The position numbers were made by a program, and so were the translations under genes. From Streptomyces finlayi (GTDB lineage: Bacteria > Actinomycetota > Actinomycetes > Streptomycetales > Streptomycetaceae): a stretch of DNA of 64,000 bases. The stretch spans positions 5,580,001-5,644,000 of the forward strand of contig NZ_CP045702.1 of assembly GCF_014216315.1 (NCBI RefSeq), in the 5' to 3' direction. This document shows positions 38,519-46,437 of the stretch, piece by piece. Position 1 is the stretch's first letter, and each line of letters starts with the position of its first letter. Below the pieces are notes generated by a model that was not told the DNA's origin, did not search any database, and saw nothing but the letters and a program-made list of their open reading frames with translations.

Positions 38519-38857
38519 GGTGTGGCGAACACCTAACCGATGCCCATTCGAGCGGGATCGAGGGGGATACAGTCGGATGGAAACGGGTGGCTATGTCCGT
38601 TGTTTTGGCATCGTCGCAGGTGAGAGGTGTCACTTGAATGGGTTCGAGTCCCACCCGCCCCACCCAGTATCCCCAGGCAGAATCGTTCTGACCTGGGGAA
38701 ACGCGTTTTTCGGGGGCGTTTTCGCGTGCAGCGTTCGCCGCACGTAGGTGCAGCGAACGTGAGGCTTGGGTCTTTCCAAGCAGGTACCGCACGGCCGTGA
38801 CCTGGTCTTTTGTTGCCCTCGTGTTCGTGGGAGCGTTAAGGACGGTCCCACAGCCGC
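38519..38857 (+). repeat. Dispersed structured repeat, copy D
   Basis: Full copy. The first hairpin is shortened (GGTGTGGCGAACACC). It carries GGATCGAGGGGGATACAGTC, GTGAGAGGTGTCAC, the T-arm motif (from 38640), the CCCCAGG...CCTGGGG hairpin, GTGCAGCGTTCGCCGCAC, GGTGCAGCGAACGTG, and the terminal GTGGGAGCG...GGTCCCAC hairpin. Confidence 0.86.
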
Positions 38858-38861
38858 ACCT

Positions 38862-38954
38862 ACCGGTCCATGTTGCTAGTGGCGAGCCGGGTTCCGTCAG
38901 GCGAGACCGCCACTGAGTGCACCTCACCGGTGTGACCGGTGAGGGTTTTGGTGC
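38862..38954 (-). pseudogene. Single WD40-repeat relic
   Basis: The minus strand reads TKTLTGHTGEVHSVAVSPDG then TRLATSNMDR, one clear WD40 blade with the GH dipeptide and SPDG turn. Nothing else of the beta-propeller protein remains on either side. It directly abuts repeat copy D. Confidence 0.6.
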
Positions 38955-38984
38955 ATGAGGTTGTCGAACGCCTCCTGCCGACGG

Positions 38985-39149
38985 GGAGGTTCTCGTTGGG
39001 CGCCGGAGAACATCGACGCCCTCGACTTTGAGTTCACCGAGGCCCAGGTGGACGCCATCGCCACCCTGGAAGCCGGCACGTCGTTCTTCTTCGACCACCG
39101 CGACCCGGAGATGGTCACCTGGCTGAGTGCGTGCCGCCTGGATTCCTGA
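38985..39149 (+). pseudogene. Aldo/keto reductase C-terminal relic
   Basis: Reads PENIDALDFEFTEAQVDAIA, then LEAGTSFFFDHRDPEMVTWL and a stop at 39149. This is the usual C-terminal helix and tail of aldo/keto reductases (FxLTxEDxxAIxxL, FFDHRDP). The barrel is absent. Nothing further is supported in 39150-39364. Confidence 0.6.
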
Positions 39150-39364
39150 CCCCTCGCGGTGGGTAGGGACGATGCTCGCTCCCAGGAGCGGATGCCCGCG
39201 AGGTCATCATGGAGCAGGGGATCACGACCATGCTCAGCGTCCGATACGCCCCCGAGCAAACGGTCGCGCCCTGGTCACGTGGATCGTGAGCCCGCGCCCG
39301 CGTCCTGCGAAGGCTGACGGGCGCTGTCAAGAGCCGAGGCATGGCCCGTGGGTATGCGCCTGGT

Positions 39365-39628
39365 TCACCGTTCGTAGTGGAAGCGGCACGCCACCACGTG
39401 GATGATGGCGTTCTCATCGATGCGGTACACCAGTCGGTGTTCGGAGTTGATGCGCCGCGACCAGTAGCCGGAGAGGTCGTTCCGTAGCGGTTCGGGCTTG
39501 CCGATTCCTTCGTGGCCGCCCCGGTCGATGTCGGCGATCAGCTGGTTGATGCGCTTCAGTATTTTGCGGTCGTTCCCCTGCCACCACAGGTAATCGTTCC
39601 AGCCGTCGTCGACGAACAGCACCTTCAC
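39365..39628 (-). CDS. yoeB: YoeB/Txe-family ribosome-dependent mRNA endonuclease toxin
   Basis: 87 residues. It has WNDYLWWQGNDRKILKRINQ, GIGKPEPLRNDLSGYWSRRI, EHRLVYRI and the terminal CRFHYER, matching the YoeB fold and its catalytic Glu/Arg/His-Tyr pattern. YoeB cleaves mRNA in the ribosomal A site during translation. It overlaps the antitoxin stop by 4 bp (ATGA), antitoxin first as is canonical. All key residues are present, so it should be functional. Confidence 0.92.
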   Translation of the reverse strand: MKVLFVDDGWNDYLWWQGNDRKILKRINQLIADIDRGGHEGIGKPEPLRNDLSGYWSRRINSEHRLVYRIDENAIIHVVACRFHYER

Positions 39629-39906
39629 GCGGCGCCCCGCCCGGCCTCGTCATCGGGATCCACCAGCTCGCGGAGCGCGCCCTGGCCGGCCCGGTCCTGC
39701 TCGATGGACCTGCGCAGGCGCTCGGCCATCGCGGGCGACCGCAGCAGGTAGTCGGTCTCTTTCAGTGCCTCGTACTCGGCGAGCGAGACGACGACCATCG
39801 GCTCATGGCCAGTCCGGGTGATGACCAGCTCCTCGGCGTCGTTCTCCACCGCGTCGAGGGCGTCGGCGATGCCCGCGCGTAGCTCGGTGACGCTCATCGT
39901 CTTCAT
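39625..39906 (-). CDS. yefM: YefM/Phd-family antitoxin
   Basis: 93 residues from ATG 39906 (a GTG three codons upstream is possible). It has the N-terminal Phd/YefM DNA-binding pattern MSVTELRAGIADALDAVEND, EELVITRTGHEPMVVVSLAE and YEALKETDYLLRSP, then an acidic, Gly-rich tail that should wrap the toxin. YefM proteins repress their own promoter, and TGTACG half-sites lie immediately upstream. Confidence 0.92.
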   Translation of the reverse strand: MKTMSVTELRAGIADALDAVENDAEELVITRTGHEPMVVVSLAEYEALKETDYLLRSPAMAERLRRSIEQDRAGQGALRELVDPDDEAGRGAA

Positions 39907-39930
39907 GACGTACACGATAACGTACAGATC
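39907..39930 (-). promoter_or_regulatory. Probable yefM operator half-sites
   Basis: Two copies of TGTACG (minus strand; 39914-39909 and 39926-39921) are spaced 12 bp centre to centre just upstream of the start codon. The E. coli yefM operator is built on TGTACA hexamers, so this is a likely autoregulation site. Confidence 0.55.
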
Positions 39931-40372
39931 GGATCGCCGTGCGACTGATCGCGATCCGCCTCCGGACGGCCATGCGATTCAGCCTTCGGTGACATTGGGG
40001 TGCGGCAGAGCCCGTCGGGCGGCTCAGCTGCTGTGGTGACCTCGTCGTTGTCGCGGTCGACCTGCTCCATGTGCGTGATCGTGCGAACTCGGGAATGATC
40101 ACTTACGAACACGGTGGTTGTGGACTTCGCCTGCGCGGAGTTGGCGGCGTTCGAGGCGGGCCCAGTTGGGCGGCGTGCTCCTCGACTCGCGCCTGCGGCA
40201 ATCTTCGGTGGCGTTCGACGAACCGTTACCGATAGTTGTGCCGGACGGTCGGCTAGCCGATGTCTCCGATTCTCTGGTCGGCCTGCTGGGCCGGAAGCGA
40301 GACTTCCGCTCAGTGCGGCTGAGAGGGACGTGATCGGACGGACCGGATGCGGCCTCATGTGCCTCTCGGGTC
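39931..40372. other. Intergenic stretch between yefM and repeat copy E
   Basis: No gene I can support. A plus-strand frame ending at 40333 (DEPLPIVVPDGRLADVSDSL, then VGLLGRKRDF) reads like a real protein end but has no start or recognisable family. It may be a relic. Confidence 0.35.
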
Positions 40373-40715
40373 GGTGCAGCGAACGCTGCACCGCAACCTG
40401 CTGGAGTCGGATCGAGCAGGATGCAGCCGGATGGAAACAGGTTGATTTGCCCGCTTCCTTAAGGAAGCCGCAGGTGAGACGCGTCACCGGTTTGGGTTCG
40501 AGTCCCACCCGCCCCACTCGGCACCCCCAGGCAGAATCGTTCTGACCTGGGGATACGTGTTTTTCGGGGTCATTTCGCCTGCGGCGTACGCCTCGCAAAG
40601 GTGTGGCGAACGTGGCGGGTCTCCGTGCATCGAAGACGAGCCTTGAGTGCCTGTGACCTGGGGCTTTGTAACGATGCCACCGTTGGGGCGTCGTGGAACG
40701 GTCCCACGGCCGTTG
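40373..40715 (+). repeat. Dispersed structured repeat, copy E
   Basis: Full copy with first hairpin GTGCAGCGAACGCTGCAC. In place of the usual segment before the GTGA stem it has the inverted pair GCTTCC-TTAA-GGAAGC, readable as an anticodon-arm-like hairpin. GGTGAGACGCGTCACC, the T-arm motif, CCGCCCCAC, the CCCCAGG...CCTGGGG hairpin and the closing hairpin follow. Confidence 0.86.
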
Positions 40716-40833
40716 AGGGAGGCGCTGCACCCCACCCAACCCCGCCGCATTGGCGCGACATCGGCTCCTCTGCCCCTGGTCTGCCTCGTGCGCGATGAGC
40801 CGCCGTCGCGGATGTTGGTGGCGTATCATGGTT

Positions 40834-40841
40834 ATGTACAT
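40834..40841 (+). promoter_or_regulatory. Possible VapB operator core
   Basis: The palindrome ATGTACAT lies in an AT-richer patch 29 bp upstream of vapB, where an autoregulatory site is expected. The assignment rests on position and symmetry only. Confidence 0.3.
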
Positions 40842-40869
40842 CGTGGACGCGTGGGAAGGGGTGGCTGGT

Positions 40870-41103
40870 ATGTCTGTGACCCAGGTGGATCTTGATGATG
40901 AGGCGTTGGCCGAGGCGATGCGGCTCATGGGTGCCTCGACGAAGAAGGAGACGGTCAACGGGGCTCTGCGGGACTACGTGGCGCGCATCAAGCGGCTGGA
41001 GGCTGCCGAGAAGCTGGCCGCGCGGGGTGAGCGGGGCGAGTTCGAGGCCGCGGCTGCGGCGCATGCAGCTGCCAAGCGCGCTCGGCGGGCAGCCTTCGAG
41101 TGA
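40870..41103 (+). CDS. vapB: VapB-family antitoxin
   Basis: 77 residues from ATG 40870, with AAGGGG upstream. It begins SVTQVDLDDEALAEAMRLMG, then STKKETVNGALRDYVARIKR, the ribbon-helix-helix pattern of type II VapB antitoxins. A Glu/Ala/Arg-rich helical tail (EFEAAAAAHAAAKRARRAAF) should cover the toxin active site. It overlaps vapC by 4 bp (GTGA). Confidence 0.88.
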   Translation: MSVTQVDLDDEALAEAMRLMGASTKKETVNGALRDYVARIKRLEAAEKLAARGERGEFEAAAAAHAAAKRARRAAFE

Positions 41104-41507
41104 TCACGTACCTTCTTGACGCGTCCGCCCTGTGGCACCTCTTCCGTACGCCAGGGGCGTTGCGGCCCTGGGAAGGGCACATCGCGGCCGGCGTGTTCCA
41201 CATCTGTGAGCCGACAAGGGCGGAGTTCCTCTACTCGGCCACAAGCCCCGCCCATCGGGATGAATTGGCCGAAGACATTGACGGCCTCTGCCACCTCTCG
41301 CCGGTTCCCAAGAGCGCGTGGCGTTGGGTCGACACCGCGCAGTACAAACTCACCCAGCGCGGGCAACACCGCGCCGCCGGAGCCATCGACCTCCTGGTGT
41401 GTGCGACAGCGGTCCATCACGGCCACACAGTGCTCCACATGGACAACGACTTCGCCACGGTGGCGGCGGTCCTCAAGGAAGTGCAGCAGCGAGACGTTCG
41501 CGCCTGA
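41100..41507 (+). CDS. vapC: VapC-family PIN-domain RNase toxin
   Basis: 135 residues from GTG 41100. The PIN-domain acidic residues are visible: D in LLDASALWHLF, E in CEPTRAEFLYS, D in AAGAIDLLVCATAV and D in LHMDNDFATVA. VapC toxins are Mg-dependent RNases that cut tRNA or rRNA. Complete and coupled to vapB, so probably functional. Confidence 0.9.
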   Translation: MITYLLDASALWHLFRTPGALRPWEGHIAAGVFHICEPTRAEFLYSATSPAHRDELAEDIDGLCHLSPVPKSAWRWVDTAQYKLTQRGQHRAAGAIDLLVCATAVHHGHTVLHMDNDFATVAAVLKEVQQRDVRA

Positions 41508-41779
41508 CTCCTCGCTGGCGTCAAGGGCGAACTACCGCACGTGGATGGCCATATGGCTGAGGATCGTCCCGTAGTCACTGGCGGGCGTGTGACGACAGTT
41601 GCGACACCTCGCCGGTGTGTCGCAACACCCGCATACCTCCAGTATGCGGACCCTCCTCCGACTTGCGACGCACCGCATCCGACGCCGCGCACTGATCCAC
41701 CACGGATCATGGACAGCCCCAGGCGAATCCCACGCCGGGCCCACCCCGATGAAGCCTGTCGGACGCACATCTGATCGAC

Positions 41780-41930
41780 CCGCTCTCGCGCGGATGCTGG
41801 TGTGGGACAACGAGGCCGGTATCGGCCAGGGCAAGGTCACAGCCGACTTCGCCGCGTTCGCCGGGATGCTCGCGACCAAGGTCTTCCTCGGCCGCCCCCG
41901 TGATCCAAAAGCGAAACGTGCGAACCCTTG
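41780..41930 (+). pseudogene. IS21 IstA transposase relic
   Basis: Reads ARMLVWDNEAGIGQGKVTAD, then FAAFAGMLATKVFLGRPRDP, the region around the second catalytic Asp of IS21-family IstA (LVWDNEAAIG...). Flanking sequence lacks the rest of the integrase domain. It lies between vapC and arsR; the remainder of 41508-41959 is empty. Confidence 0.65.
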
Positions 41931-41959
41931 TGCGCCCCGGGGGCACTTATGGTGGATAG

Positions 41960-42334
41960 ATGGCTATCACTGCATACGGCACCTCAGGCACGGTGGTGGA
42001 CGAGCCGGAGGCGGAAACGTGCTCCCCGGGCCTTGCCTGTCTGCTCATCGACCGGGAAGAGGCTGAGCGGCTGGCCGGAATACTCAAAGCCATCGCCGAC
42101 CCCACCCGCCTGCAGATCTTCCGCCTGATCGAGCGTGCCCCGACGGGTGAGGCGTGCGTGTGCGACCTCGCCGACTGCCTCGGGTTCCGCCAGCCCGCGG
42201 TGAGCCACCATCTCAAGCTCATGACCGAGGCGGGACTGCTCAACCGTGAACGCCGCGGCACCTGGTCCTGGTACTCGGTCGACCACACGGGCCTGCGCAG
42301 GCTGCGCAACATACTTGACCCGTCGGCCCTCTGA
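41960..42334 (+). CDS. ArsR/SmtB-family metal(loid)-responsive repressor
   Basis: 124 residues from ATG 41960, with GGTGGA upstream. Winged helix: LAGILKAIADPTRLQIFRLI, then FRQPAVSHHLKLMTEAGLLN, then RERRGTWSWYSVD. Cysteines include an N-terminal CSPGLAC pair and CVCDLADC at the recognition-helix region, the typical metal- or arsenite-sensing position of the family. No transporter, reductase or methylase gene follows. It is therefore an orphan, perhaps left after loss of an ars or metal-efflux operon. Confidence 0.85.
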   Translation: MAITAYGTSGTVVDEPEAETCSPGLACLLIDREEAERLAGILKAIADPTRLQIFRLIERAPTGEACVCDLADCLGFRQPAVSHHLKLMTEAGLLNRERRGTWSWYSVDHTGLRRLRNILDPSAL

Positions 42335-42457
42335 CGCGCGATCCCGCCCGTGGACTGGTGTTCGCCACGCCGCGAGCCGGCGGCCAACCCGGGCGGTGCA
42401 ACGACGTCGCGCCCGTGACCCAGGCCGATCCGTGCTCCGCGCTTCGGCGCGGCCGGC

Positions 42458-43210
42458 TCAGGCAGGTCGGCTTCCTCTGTGCCGTTCCAGAGGGGCCGCG
42501 GTGGTCGAGTTGCTCACGCTGAAGGTGACGCTACCGGGCCGGTAACGGTCGTCGGTCCATTCGATGGGGCGGCCCGACTGGTCGCAGGTGACATGGCGCT
42601 GCCGTAGCAGGGGGCTGCTGCGGCGGACGTCCAGCAGGTCGGCGTCCTGGGCGCCCGCCGGTACGGCGTCGATGAGGTGTTCTCCGTACTGGGCGACGAT
42701 GCCCGCGTCCCGGGCGATGGCGTCCATGATCGATACGCAGTCCTCGGGCAGCGCCTCGATCGCCGGCGCGGCCCAGTCGGCGTAGGCGGTACGCTCCACC
42801 ATCGCGGGTTCTCCGTCGAGGGAGCGCAGGCGTAGGACGTGGAGGATCTCGGTGTCCTCGGGGAGCGCGAGGCGGCGGGCCTCCTCGGCCGTGGCCGGCC
42901 GCCTCGACCGTACGAGGATCCGGCTGGCGACCTCCAAGCCCAAGCCCTGGGCCCACTGGGCGAAGCTGTTCAGCTCGGCGAAGCTCTGGCGGCGTTCCTG
43001 GCGGAGCACGATGCGCCGGGCGCCCTGTCGGGAGCCGATCAGTCCCTCCGATGTGAGCAGGGCCACGGCCTGGCGGACCGTGCCGCGCGAGGCTGACCAG
43101 TGGGCCACCAGTTCGCTCTCCGAGGGAAGCCGAGCCCCGACGGGGAAGGCACCTTCGAGTATCGCCTGCCGTATGGCGTCGGCGATCTCCAGATAGCGTG
43201 CCGTCCTCAC
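42458..43210 (-). CDS. GntR-family (UTRA/HutC-type) regulator of the adjacent ABC operon
   Basis: 250 residues. GTG 43210 is chosen because GGAG lies 9 bp upstream; the frame is open further but without sense. The N-terminal winged HTH is YLEIADAIRQAILEGAFPVG, then RLPSESELVAHWSASRGTVR; a UTRA effector domain (ERRQSFAELNSFAQWAQGLG through VERTAYADW to DDRYRPGSVTFSV) follows. It is divergent from the ABC transporter operon, with a 264-bp shared region holding a perfect ACTTGT/ACAAGT inverted repeat. The effector is presumably the transported compound or a derivative. Confidence 0.88.
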   Translation of the reverse strand: MRTARYLEIADAIRQAILEGAFPVGARLPSESELVAHWSASRGTVRQAVALLTSEGLIGSRQGARRIVLRQERRQSFAELNSFAQWAQGLGLEVASRILVRSRRPATAEEARRLALPEDTEILHVLRLRSLDGEPAMVERTAYADWAAPAIEALPEDCVSIMDAIARDAGIVAQYGEHLIDAVPAGAQDADLLDVRRSSPLLRQRHVTCDQSGRPIEWTDDRYRPGSVTFSVSNSTTAAPLERHRGSRPA

Positions 43211-43430
43211 GTGCCGGTCTCCAGTCCACTCCTGTGCACAGCCAGTCACCCTGGGTGCCGGTCGGATGCCCACTTTAACCTGCGATCGCAGTCGATCCGC
43301 ACCTCCAGGGCGACCTTCAAAGCGGCTGTGTTCACCTCGACTTCACGCTGGCCGGGTCTTCCTCCAGTGATCCCGGCGCGGTCATGTTCCGTTCACCTCG
43401 GCGTCGGTCGGTACGGGCGAAGTGGGATCA

Positions 43431-43446
43431 ACTTGTTCAGACAAGT
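43431..43446 (+). promoter_or_regulatory. Candidate GntR operator
   Basis: Perfect 6-4-6 inverted repeat ACTTGT-TCAG-ACAAGT, 28 bp upstream of the first transporter gene. Size and position are typical for GntR-family operators. Occupancy is inferred. Confidence 0.55.
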
Positions 43447-43474
43447 AAACCCCTCTCTGTTTAAGGAGATTCCT

Positions 43475-44632
43475 GTGCCCAGACCCTCCGGCCGCCGTGC
43501 GGCTGTCCTGCTCGGCGCCGCCGTACTCACCGCCCTCACCGCCGCCTGCGGCGCCGCTCCCGACGAGCCGGCCGCTGCCGCCGGGGCCGGGGGGGACGCG
43601 AAGACCGCCACCTCCGCAGCCGCTTTCGGGGGAGTGGAGGACCTCGTCGCGGCCGCCGAGAAGGAGGGCGAGCTGAACGTGATCGCTCTGCCGCCGGACT
43701 GGGCGAACTACGGCGAGATCATCAAGGCGTTCGAGGCCAAGTACCCCAAGATCAAGATCAAGAGCGAGAACCCGGACGCCTCCAGCTCCGACGAGATCGC
43801 CGCCGTCAAGTCCCGCAAGGGCCAGGACCGCGCCCCCGACGTTCTCGACCTGGGCATCGCCTTCGCCCGCAGCGGAGCGGAGGAGGGCCTGTTCGCCCCG
43901 TACAAGGTCGAGGCGTGGGACAGGATCCCGGCCGGCCAGAAGGACGCGGACGGCCGCTGGTACAACGACTACGGCGGCTACGTCTCCATCGGTTGTGACG
44001 CAAAGCGCGTCCCGGTCTGCCCGCAGACCTTCGCGGACCTGCTCAAGCCCGAGTACAAGGGGAAGGTCGCCCTCAACGGCAACCCCACCAAGTCCGGTTC
44101 GGCCTTCGGCGGCGTCTACGCGGCCGCCCTCGCCAACAAGGGCTCCTTCGGCGAGATCCAGCCGGGCATCGACTTCTTCGGACAGCTGAAGAAGAGCGGG
44201 AACTTCATCCCCGTCGAGTCCACCCCGGCCACCGTCGAGAAGGGCGAGACGTCCATCTCCATCGACTGGGACTACCTGAACGCCGGCTACGCCGACCAGT
44301 TCAAGGACAAGGGCGTCGACTGGAAGGTCGCCATCCCCACCGACGGCGTCTACGCCCAGTACTACTCGCAGGCCATCAACAAGGACGCCCCGCATCCGGC
44401 CGCCGCCCGCCTGTGGATGGAGTTCCTCTACAGCACCGAGGGTCAGAACCTGTGGCTGAAGGGCTACGCCCGCCCGGTCCTGCTGCCCGCCATGACCACC
44501 GACGGCACCGCCGACAAGGGCTTCGTGGCCAAGCTCCCCAAGGTCGAGGGCACCCCGGCCTTCCCCGCCTCCGCAGAGCTCGACAAGGCCAAGGCCACCC
44601 TCGCCGAGAAGTGGGACAAGGCCCTCAGCTGA
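43475..44632 (+). CDS. ABC transporter substrate-binding lipoprotein (2-aminoethylphosphonate/iron-type)
   Basis: 385 residues from GTG 43475, with AAGGAG 6 bp upstream. A lipoprotein signal peptide is followed by the lipidation cysteine (TALTAACGAAP). The mature protein has the class of fold used for iron(III), polyamine and 2-aminoethylphosphonate ligands (EKEGELNVIALPPDWANYGE, FEAKYPKIKIK, YYSQAINKDAPHPAAARLWM, YSTEGQNLWLKGYARP). First gene of a five-gene operon, overlapping the next gene by 1 bp. The accompanying HAD hydrolase and GntR/UTRA regulator favour an organophosphonate or phosphoester ligand, but iron is not excluded. Confidence 0.85.
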   Translation: MPRPSGRRAAVLLGAAVLTALTAACGAAPDEPAAAAGAGGDAKTATSAAAFGGVEDLVAAAEKEGELNVIALPPDWANYGEIIKAFEAKYPKIKIKSENPDASSSDEIAAVKSRKGQDRAPDVLDLGIAFARSGAEEGLFAPYKVEAWDRIPAGQKDADGRWYNDYGGYVSIGCDAKRVPVCPQTFADLLKPEYKGKVALNGNPTKSGSAFGGVYAAALANKGSFGEIQPGIDFFGQLKKSGNFIPVESTPATVEKGETSISIDWDYLNAGYADQFKDKGVDWKVAIPTDGVYAQYYSQAINKDAPHPAAARLWMEFLYSTEGQNLWLKGYARPVLLPAMTTDGTADKGFVAKLPKVEGTPAFPASAELDKAKATLAEKWDKALS

Positions 44633-45540
44633 TGTCTGCCCCCACCACCACTCCCCACCCGACGGGGACCGCCGGCGGCAGCACCACCCGCCGCCGGCGG
44701 CGCGGCCCGCGCACCTGGCTCGCCGCCCTCCCGCTCCTCGTCTTCACCGCCCTGTGCTTCGGCATCCCGCTCGGCGCCCTGATCTTCGGCGCGGTCACCC
44801 GTACCGACTCCGGGTCGGGTGTCACCTCCCTGACCGGCGAGCACGTGGCGCGCTCTCTGCAAGGCCCCTACCTGGGCTCCCTCATCGGCAGCGTCCAACT
44901 GTCCGTGCTCACCGCGCTCATCGGCGCGGTCCTTGGCGTTCTGATCGCGCAGGCCGTCGTCACCTCCCGCTCCCAGGGCCTGCGCAGCGCGGCCCTGACC
45001 GCCTCGGGGGTGCTCGCCAACTTCGGCGGCGTCCCCCTGGCCTTCGCGTTCATCGCCACGCTCGGCATCTCCGGAGTCGTCACCCAGCTCGCCGACCTCG
45101 GCAGCCTGGACTGGGACCTGTACTCCTTCACCGGTCTGGCCGTGGTCTACCTCTACTTCCTGATCCCGCTCATGGTCCTGGTCACCGTGCCCGCACTGGA
45201 CGGGCTGCGCCCCCAGTGGCGGGAGGCAGCCCAGAACGCGGGCGCCACTCCCTGGCAGTTCTGGCGACACGTCGGCCTCCCCGTGCTCGCCCCCTCCCTG
45301 CTCGGGGGTTTCGTACTCCTCTTCGGTACGGCCTTCGCCGCGCACGCCACCGCCGCCGCGCTGGTCGGCGGCTCGGTGCCCCTGGTCACTTTGAAGATCG
45401 CGGACGCGCTGTCCGGGAACGTGCTCACCGGCCAGGAGAACGTGGCGCTCGCCCTCGGCCTCGACATGATCCTGATCGCCGGCCTGGTCATGGCGGTCTA
45501 CCTGCCCCTCCAGCGACGGAGCGCCCGATGGCTGCGATGA
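44632..45540 (+). CDS. ABC transporter permease 1
   Basis: 302 residues with a basic N-terminus, then six hydrophobic helices. The permease EAA loop is clear (REAAQNAGATPWQFWRHVGL, then PVLAPS). The start overlaps the substrate-binding protein stop (TGATG). BPD_transp_1 family, CysTW/PotB-like. Confidence 0.88.
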   Translation: MSAPTTTPHPTGTAGGSTTRRRRRGPRTWLAALPLLVFTALCFGIPLGALIFGAVTRTDSGSGVTSLTGEHVARSLQGPYLGSLIGSVQLSVLTALIGAVLGVLIAQAVVTSRSQGLRSAALTASGVLANFGGVPLAFAFIATLGISGVVTQLADLGSLDWDLYSFTGLAVVYLYFLIPLMVLVTVPALDGLRPQWREAAQNAGATPWQFWRHVGLPVLAPSLLGGFVLLFGTAFAAHATAAALVGGSVPLVTLKIADALSGNVLTGQENVALALGLDMILIAGLVMAVYLPLQRRSARWLR

Positions 45541-46433
45541 CCCCCACCGCCCAGGAGACCGCCGCCGTCGAGGCGAAGAGCCCGGCACCGGACGTGACCC
45601 GGACGCGTCGCCGGCGGCCGGGAATCCGGCGCGGGCTCGTCCTCGGCCTGGCCGGCGCGTACTTCCTCGTCCCGCTCGTCGCCTCGTTCGTCTTCACCGT
45701 GCACGTCCCGGGCCAGGGCATCTCCTTCGACGCGTACACCCAGTTGCTGTCCGCCGACGGCTTCACCGAGAGCCTGCTGCTCTCGCTGGGGCTCGCCGCC
45801 GCCACCATCGCGTTGTCACTGCTGCTCGCCGTACCCGCCCTGATCGCCGTACGGCTCGGCTCGCCCAGGCTCCGTCCGGTGATCGAGGTGATGTGCATGT
45901 TGCCCCTGGTCGTCCCGCCGATCGCACTGGTCACCGGCATCACCACGGTGCTGCGCTGGGGACCGGAACACCTGTCGCGCACCCCGCTCTACCAGACCTT
46001 CATCGCCGTCCAGAACGAGAAGTTCCCCGTCGTCCTGGTCCTGGCCTACGCCGTCCTCGCGCTGCCCTTCGTCTACCGCTCGCTGGACGCGGGTCTGCGC
46101 GCCATAGACGTACCGACCCTGGTGGAGGCCGCCCGCAGCTGCGGCGCGTCCTGGCCCTACACCGTCGTCCGCATACTGCTGCCGAACCTGCGGTCCTCGC
46201 TCGCCGGCGCCGCCTTCCTCACCCTGGCGCTGGTCCTGGGCGAGTTCACCATCGCCTCGCTGCTCGGCTTCCAGCCCTTCGCGGTGTGGATCGTCTCGAT
46301 CTCCGGAGCCCAGGCCCGCATGTCCGTGGCCGTCTCCATCCTCAGCCTTGTCATCACCTGGGCGCTGCTGCTGCTCCTCTCCCGCACGGGAACGGCCTCA
46401 GCCGCGTCGGCGCCCTCCCGTAAGGAGTCCTGA
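45528..46433 (+). CDS. ABC transporter permease 2
   Basis: 301 residues. ATG 45528 is preferred over ATG 45537 because GGAG lies 6 bp upstream. It has six membrane segments and the EAA loop VEAARSCGASWPYTVVRILL, then PNLRSS. It overlaps permease 1 by 13 bp and forms the second half of the heterodimeric channel. Confidence 0.87.
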   Translation: MAAMTPTAQETAAVEAKSPAPDVTRTRRRRPGIRRGLVLGLAGAYFLVPLVASFVFTVHVPGQGISFDAYTQLLSADGFTESLLLSLGLAAATIALSLLLAVPALIAVRLGSPRLRPVIEVMCMLPLVVPPIALVTGITTVLRWGPEHLSRTPLYQTFIAVQNEKFPVVLVLAYAVLALPFVYRSLDAGLRAIDVPTLVEAARSCGASWPYTVVRILLPNLRSSLAGAAFLTLALVLGEFTIASLLGFQPFAVWIVSISGAQARMSVAVSILSLVITWALLLLLSRTGTASAASAPSRKES

Positions 46434-46437
46434 CCCC

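Noticed and set aside
39150..39364. A small gene between the reductase relic and yoeB
   Set aside because: Frames here have no start with a ribosome-binding site and no recognisable pattern.
41960..42334. An arsenic-resistance operon
   Set aside because: Only the ArsR-type regulator is present. No arsenite pump, arsenate reductase or methyltransferase gene follows; the next gene is an unrelated GntR regulator.
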